From: an uncultured Clostridia bacterium
GTDB lineage: Bacteria; Bacillota; Clostridia; Oscillospirales; Acutalibacteraceae
Assembly: GCA_944380855.1 (NCBI GenBank)
Contig: CALWIW010000023.1
Coordinates: forward strand, 1 to 35,259
DNA length: 35,259 bases
Direction of reading: 5' to 3'
Below are positions 32,429-35,259 of the stretch, piece after piece; within the stretch, counting starts at the first letter, position 1, and the number at the start of each line of letters is the position of its first letter. The notes beneath the pieces are model-generated. The model was not told the origin of the DNA. It saw only the letters and a program-made list of their open reading frames with translations, and did no database searches. A program made the position numbers and the translations under genes.

Positions 32429-33799
32429 TTACTTACCATAGTACATATCAAGATACTTGTCGTCGATACGTTTAAGCTCGCTTCTCGGAAGAATTGAAAG
32501 AAGCTTCCAGCCCAAGTCAAGTGTTTCCTCAATGCTTCTGTTGGTATTGTAACCCTGTGATACGTACTGTTTTTCAAATTCGTCTGCAAACTTAGCGTAA
32601 AGTTTATCAATGTCTGTAAGAGCTGCCTCTCCCAAAATAACCATAAGTTCCTTTGCGTCCTTACCACGGGCATATGCTGCAAAAAGCTGGTTCATTGTGT
32701 TGGAATGATCCTCTCGTGTTTTGCCTTTTCCGATACCCTTATCTTTAAGACGTGAAAGAGAGGGGAGAACATCAATTGGGGGAGCAATATTTTTTCTGTA
32801 AAGCTCACGGCTTAAAATAATCTGTCCCTCTGTGATATAGCCTGTAAGGTCAGGAATAGGGTGAGTCTTGTCGTCTTCAGGCATTGTCAAAATCGGAATA
32901 AGTGTTATTGAACCGTTTTTGCCCTTTTGTCTGCCTGCACGCTCGTAAAGCGTTGCAAGGTCGGTATACATATATCCCGGATAACCACGGCGTCCAGGAA
33001 CTTCCTTTCTTGCGGCGGAAACCTCACGGAGAGCGTCGGCATAGTTTGTGATGTCGGTCATAATAACAAGAACGTGCATACCTGCGTCAAATGCAAGATA
33101 CTCTGCGGCTGTAAGTGCCATACGGGGAGTTGAAATACGCTCGATAGCAGGGTCGTTTGCAAGGTTTACAAACATAACGGTTCTGTCGATAGCTCCTGTT
33201 TCTTTAAAGCTTTCTATAAAGAAGTTTGACTCTTCAAAGGTGATACCCATTGCGGCAAAAACAACGGCGAAAGGCTCTGTTGTTCCTCTAACCTTTGCTT
33301 GTCTTGCAATCTGTGCGGCAAGGTTTGCGTGAGGTAAACCGGAAGCTGAAAATATAGGAAGCTTCTGACCTCTAACAAGAGTGTTCAGTCCGTCGATTGC
33401 GGAAACACCTGTCTGAATAAACTCCTGAGGATAGTTTCTTGCCGCAGGGTTCATGGGTAATCCGTTTATGTCCATTCTCTTGTCAGGTAAAATCTCGGGG
33501 CCTCCGTCTATGGGACGTCCCATACCGTCAAATACTCGGGACAGCATATCAACGGAAACTCCTAATTCCATGCTTCTTCCCAAAAATCTAACCTTTGAAT
33601 TTGAAAGGTTGATACCTGCCGAGGAGTCAAAAAGCTGTACCAAAGCGTCTGTTCCGTTTATTTCCAAAACCTTGCAGCGTCTTACTTCGCCGTCGGCAAG
33701 CTCTATTTCTCCCAAGTCGTTATAGTTTACGTTTTCAACGTTTTTTACAAGCATAAGGGGGCCTGCGACCTCTTCTATGGTTCTGTATTCCTTAGGCAT
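32429..33799 (-). CDS. ntpB: V/A-type ATPase subunit B
   Basis: 456 residues, full length. This is the regulatory, non-catalytic head subunit, which lacks a Walker A motif. Typical strings are [15 protein letters not shown] at the start, [33 protein letters not shown], and [22 protein letters not shown]. The enzyme pumps H+ or Na+ (or makes ATP); the ion cannot be told without the membrane ring subunit. Two ATG codons are possible. I prefer 33799, because GGGGG lies 9 nt upstream, over 33805, where it is only 3 nt away. The start overlaps the end of ntpA by 8 bases. Confidence 0.95.
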   Translation of the reverse strand: MPKEYRTIEEVAGPLMLVKNVENVNYNDLGEIELADGEVRRCKVLEINGTDALVQLFDSSAGINLSNSKVRFLGRSMELGVSVDMLSRVFDGMGRPIDGGPEILPDKRMDINGLPMNPAARNYPQEFIQTGVSAIDGLNTLVRGQKLPIFSASGLPHANLAAQIARQAKVRGTTEPFAVVFAAMGITFEESNFFIESFKETGAIDRTVMFVNLANDPAIERISTPRMALTAAEYLAFDAGMHVLVIMTDITNYADALREVSAARKEVPGRRGYPGYMYTDLATLYERAGRQKGKNGSITLIPILTMPEDDKTHPIPDLTGYITEGQIILSRELYRKNIAPPIDVLPSLSRLKDKGIGKGKTREDHSNTMNQLFAAYARGKDAKELMVILGEAALTDIDKLYAKFADEFEKQYVSQGYNTNRSIEETLDLGWKLLSILPRSELKRIDDKYLDMYYGK

Positions 33800-35259
33800 C
33801 TTCATTTTCCCCCTTATTAGTCAAATTGTTTATGCTCTTTTCAAGGTCAAGCATAATATCGTTATATTCTTTTTCTGTGTTCTCATTTTGAACATACTTA
33901 AATCTTCCTACACGCTCTCTTTCCGGAAGAGCTACAAGCTTTTCAATATCTGCACCGTTTTTAAGAGCCATAGTTGACAAATCAAAATAAGCCAAAACAA
34001 GGTGCATCATCTTGTACTGTTTGTCAAGAGATGTGTAGGTGTCAGTTTCGTGGAAAGCGTTTTGATGGAGGAAGTCCTCTCTTATTGAACGTGCCGCTTC
34101 AAGCTTTAGTCTGTCCGGTGCTGAAAGTGCGTCCATACCTACAAGCTTTACTATTTCCTCAAGCTCAGCCTCTTCCTGAAGCAGGTGCATAATTCTGCCT
34201 CGGCAGTCCATCCAGTCGGAAGCAACATTTTCCTGATACCACTTTGCCATTGTATCAACATACAAAGAATAGCTTGTAAGCCAGTTAACGGCGGGGAAGT
34301 GTCTTTTATATGCAAGTGAAGCGTCAAGACCCCAGAAAACCTTAACGATTCTCAAGGTTGCCTGAGATACAGGCTCAGAAATATCACCGCCGGGAGGTGA
34401 AACAGCTCCGATAACCGAAAGTGCGCCCTCGGTATCATCGGTTCCCAAAGTGATTACACGTCCGGCACGTTCATAGAACTGTGCAAGTCTTGAACCCAAG
34501 TATGCAGGATAACCCTCTTCACCGGGCATTTCCTCAAGTCGTCCTGACATTTCACGGAGAGCTTCTGCCCATCGTGATGTGGAGTCTCCCATAAGTGCAA
34601 CTGAATAGCCCATATCTCTGAAATACTCCGCTATTGTGATACCGGTATATATTGAAGCTTCACGGGCGGCAACAGGCATATCCGAGGTGTTCGCAATAAG
34701 CACTGTTCTCTCCATCAAAGTTTTTCCTGTTTTAGGGTCAACGAGCTCAGGAAATTCGTTGAGAACGTCTGTCATCTCGTTTCCACGCTCGCCGCAGCCG
34801 ATGTATACAACTATATCAGCTTCTGCCCATTTCGCAAGCTGGTGCTGAACAACTGTTTTACCTGAACCGAAAGGTCCGGGAACAGCCGCAACACCGCCCT
34901 TTGCTATAGGAAACAAAGTGTCGATAACTCTCTGACCTGTTATAAGGGGCATATCAGGGGATAATTTCTTTTTGTATGGTCTGCCCACACGAACAGGCCA
35001 CTTCTGCATAAGGGTAAGATTTTCAGTGGTACCGTCTTCTTTTTCTAAAACTGCAACAGTTTCAGTTACGGTAAACTCGCCCTCTTTAATGGATTTTATA
35101 GTTCCCTTTAGCTTGCAGGGTACCATGATTTTGTGGAGAACAATATCGGTTTCCTGTACGGTTCCGATTACGTCGCCGCCTGTTACCTTTTCGCCTGCTT
35201 TAACGCATGGTGTAAATTTCCACTTTATATCTCTTTTAAGGGAAGGAACTTCAACGCCT
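33792..35259 (-). CDS. ntpA: V/A-type ATPase catalytic subunit A (5' end outside window)
   Basis: The frame is open to the window edge. About 488 C-terminal residues are present of the roughly 590 usual for the family, so an ATG at 35126 (MVPCKL...) is internal, not the start. The upstream part ([36 protein letters not shown]) matches the bulge domain unique to A subunits. The P-loop [20 protein letters not shown] and the [20 protein letters not shown]-type segment form the nucleotide site. It hydrolyses or makes ATP in the A3B3 head. Gene order A-B-D matches other bacterial V/A-type operons; the stalk and ring subunits should lie upstream, outside the window. Confidence 0.95.
   Translation of the reverse strand, partial: GVEVPSLKRDIKWKFTPCVKAGEKVTGGDVIGTVQETDIVLHKIMVPCKLKGTIKSIKEGEFTVTETVAVLEKEDGTTENLTLMQKWPVRVGRPYKKKLSPDMPLITGQRVIDTLFPIAKGGVAAVPGPFGSGKTVVQHQLAKWAEADIVVYIGCGERGNEMTDVLNEFPELVDPKTGKTLMERTVLIANTSDMPVAAREASIYTGITIAEYFRDMGYSVALMGDSTSRWAEALREMSGRLEEMPGEEGYPAYLGSRLAQFYERAGRVITLGTDDTEGALSVIGAVSPPGGDISEPVSQATLRIVKVFWGLDASLAYKRHFPAVNWLTSYSLYVDTMAKWYQENVASDWMDCRGRIMHLLQEEAELEEIVKLVGMDALSAPDRLKLEAARSIREDFLHQNAFHETDTYTSLDKQYKMMHLVLAYFDLSTMALKNGADIEKLVALPERERVGRFKYVQNENTEKEYNDIMLDLEKSINNLTNKGENEDA

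Noticed and set aside
35124-35126. ATG as the start of ntpA
   Set aside because: The upstream frame stays open to the window edge and encodes residues conserved in V/A-type A subunits.

Overview
The window is 35.3 kb of AT-rich bacterial chromosome, densely coded on both strands. The gene content points to an anaerobic, spore-forming, Gram-positive member of Clostridia, most like the Ruminococcaceae/Oscillospiraceae. The indicators are a Ruminococcus-type dockerin, a SpoIIM family protein, strong GGAGG ribosome sites, TTG and GTG starts, a V/A-type ATPase, the queA-tgt-yajC order, and several families seen mainly in Clostridia (DUF5685, TIGR04086, a J-domain protein with a Cys-rich tail). This assignment is inference; no rRNA or other taxonomic marker is present. 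I see no tRNA, rRNA, CRISPR array, transposase or integrase.

Layout. 1-1191: 3' end of a secreted or cell-surface protein with a dockerin and a VanY-type D,D-peptidase. 1265-3025: divergent HPr-like gene (active-site His missing) and mtaB. 3041-4303: GHL10 glycoside-hydrolase-like protein on the minus strand. 4334-6738: DUF1294 membrane protein, RluA-type pseudouridine synthase and ilvE. 6836-8892: membrane-anchored Ig-like/C39-like peptidase and a lipoprotein. 8942-12175 (minus): queA-tgt for queuosine synthesis, then yajC and a TIGR04086 membrane protein. 12293-18668: a structured leader, asd-dapA-dapB for diaminopimelate/lysine, then ppk and a phosphofructokinase. 18758-22717: mntP, then uvrA behind a candidate SOS box, followed by a holin-like gene. 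22790-23347 (minus): HAD phosphatase. 23454-28919: DUF5685, J-domain/TPR protein, membrane protein, a large SH3/Ig/GH24 lysozyme-like secreted protein, and proC. 29003-31528: a SpoIIM-family protein, a polytopic membrane protein and an anchored protein with an acidic linker. 31529-31769: terminators and a pair of REP-like hairpins. 31770-35259 (minus): ntpA-ntpB-ntpD of a V/A-type ATPase; ntpA runs off the window.

Most of this is housekeeping sequence. The parts that stand out are: (1) three membrane-protein genes whose ribosome site or start codon lies inside a strong hairpin; in two of them the opposing arm resembles the 3' end of 16S rRNA; (2) an unassigned three-helix leader ahead of asd; (3) a DUF5685 protein with two Asp-rich motifs like those of class I isoprenoid synthases, co-transcribed with a Cys-tailed J-domain protein; (4) an HPr-fold protein without its phosphorylatable His; and (5) a REP-like double hairpin next to the ATPase operon. 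Several start codons were moved downstream of the longest open frame because a good ribosome site and the family length support it; these are stated in the entries.
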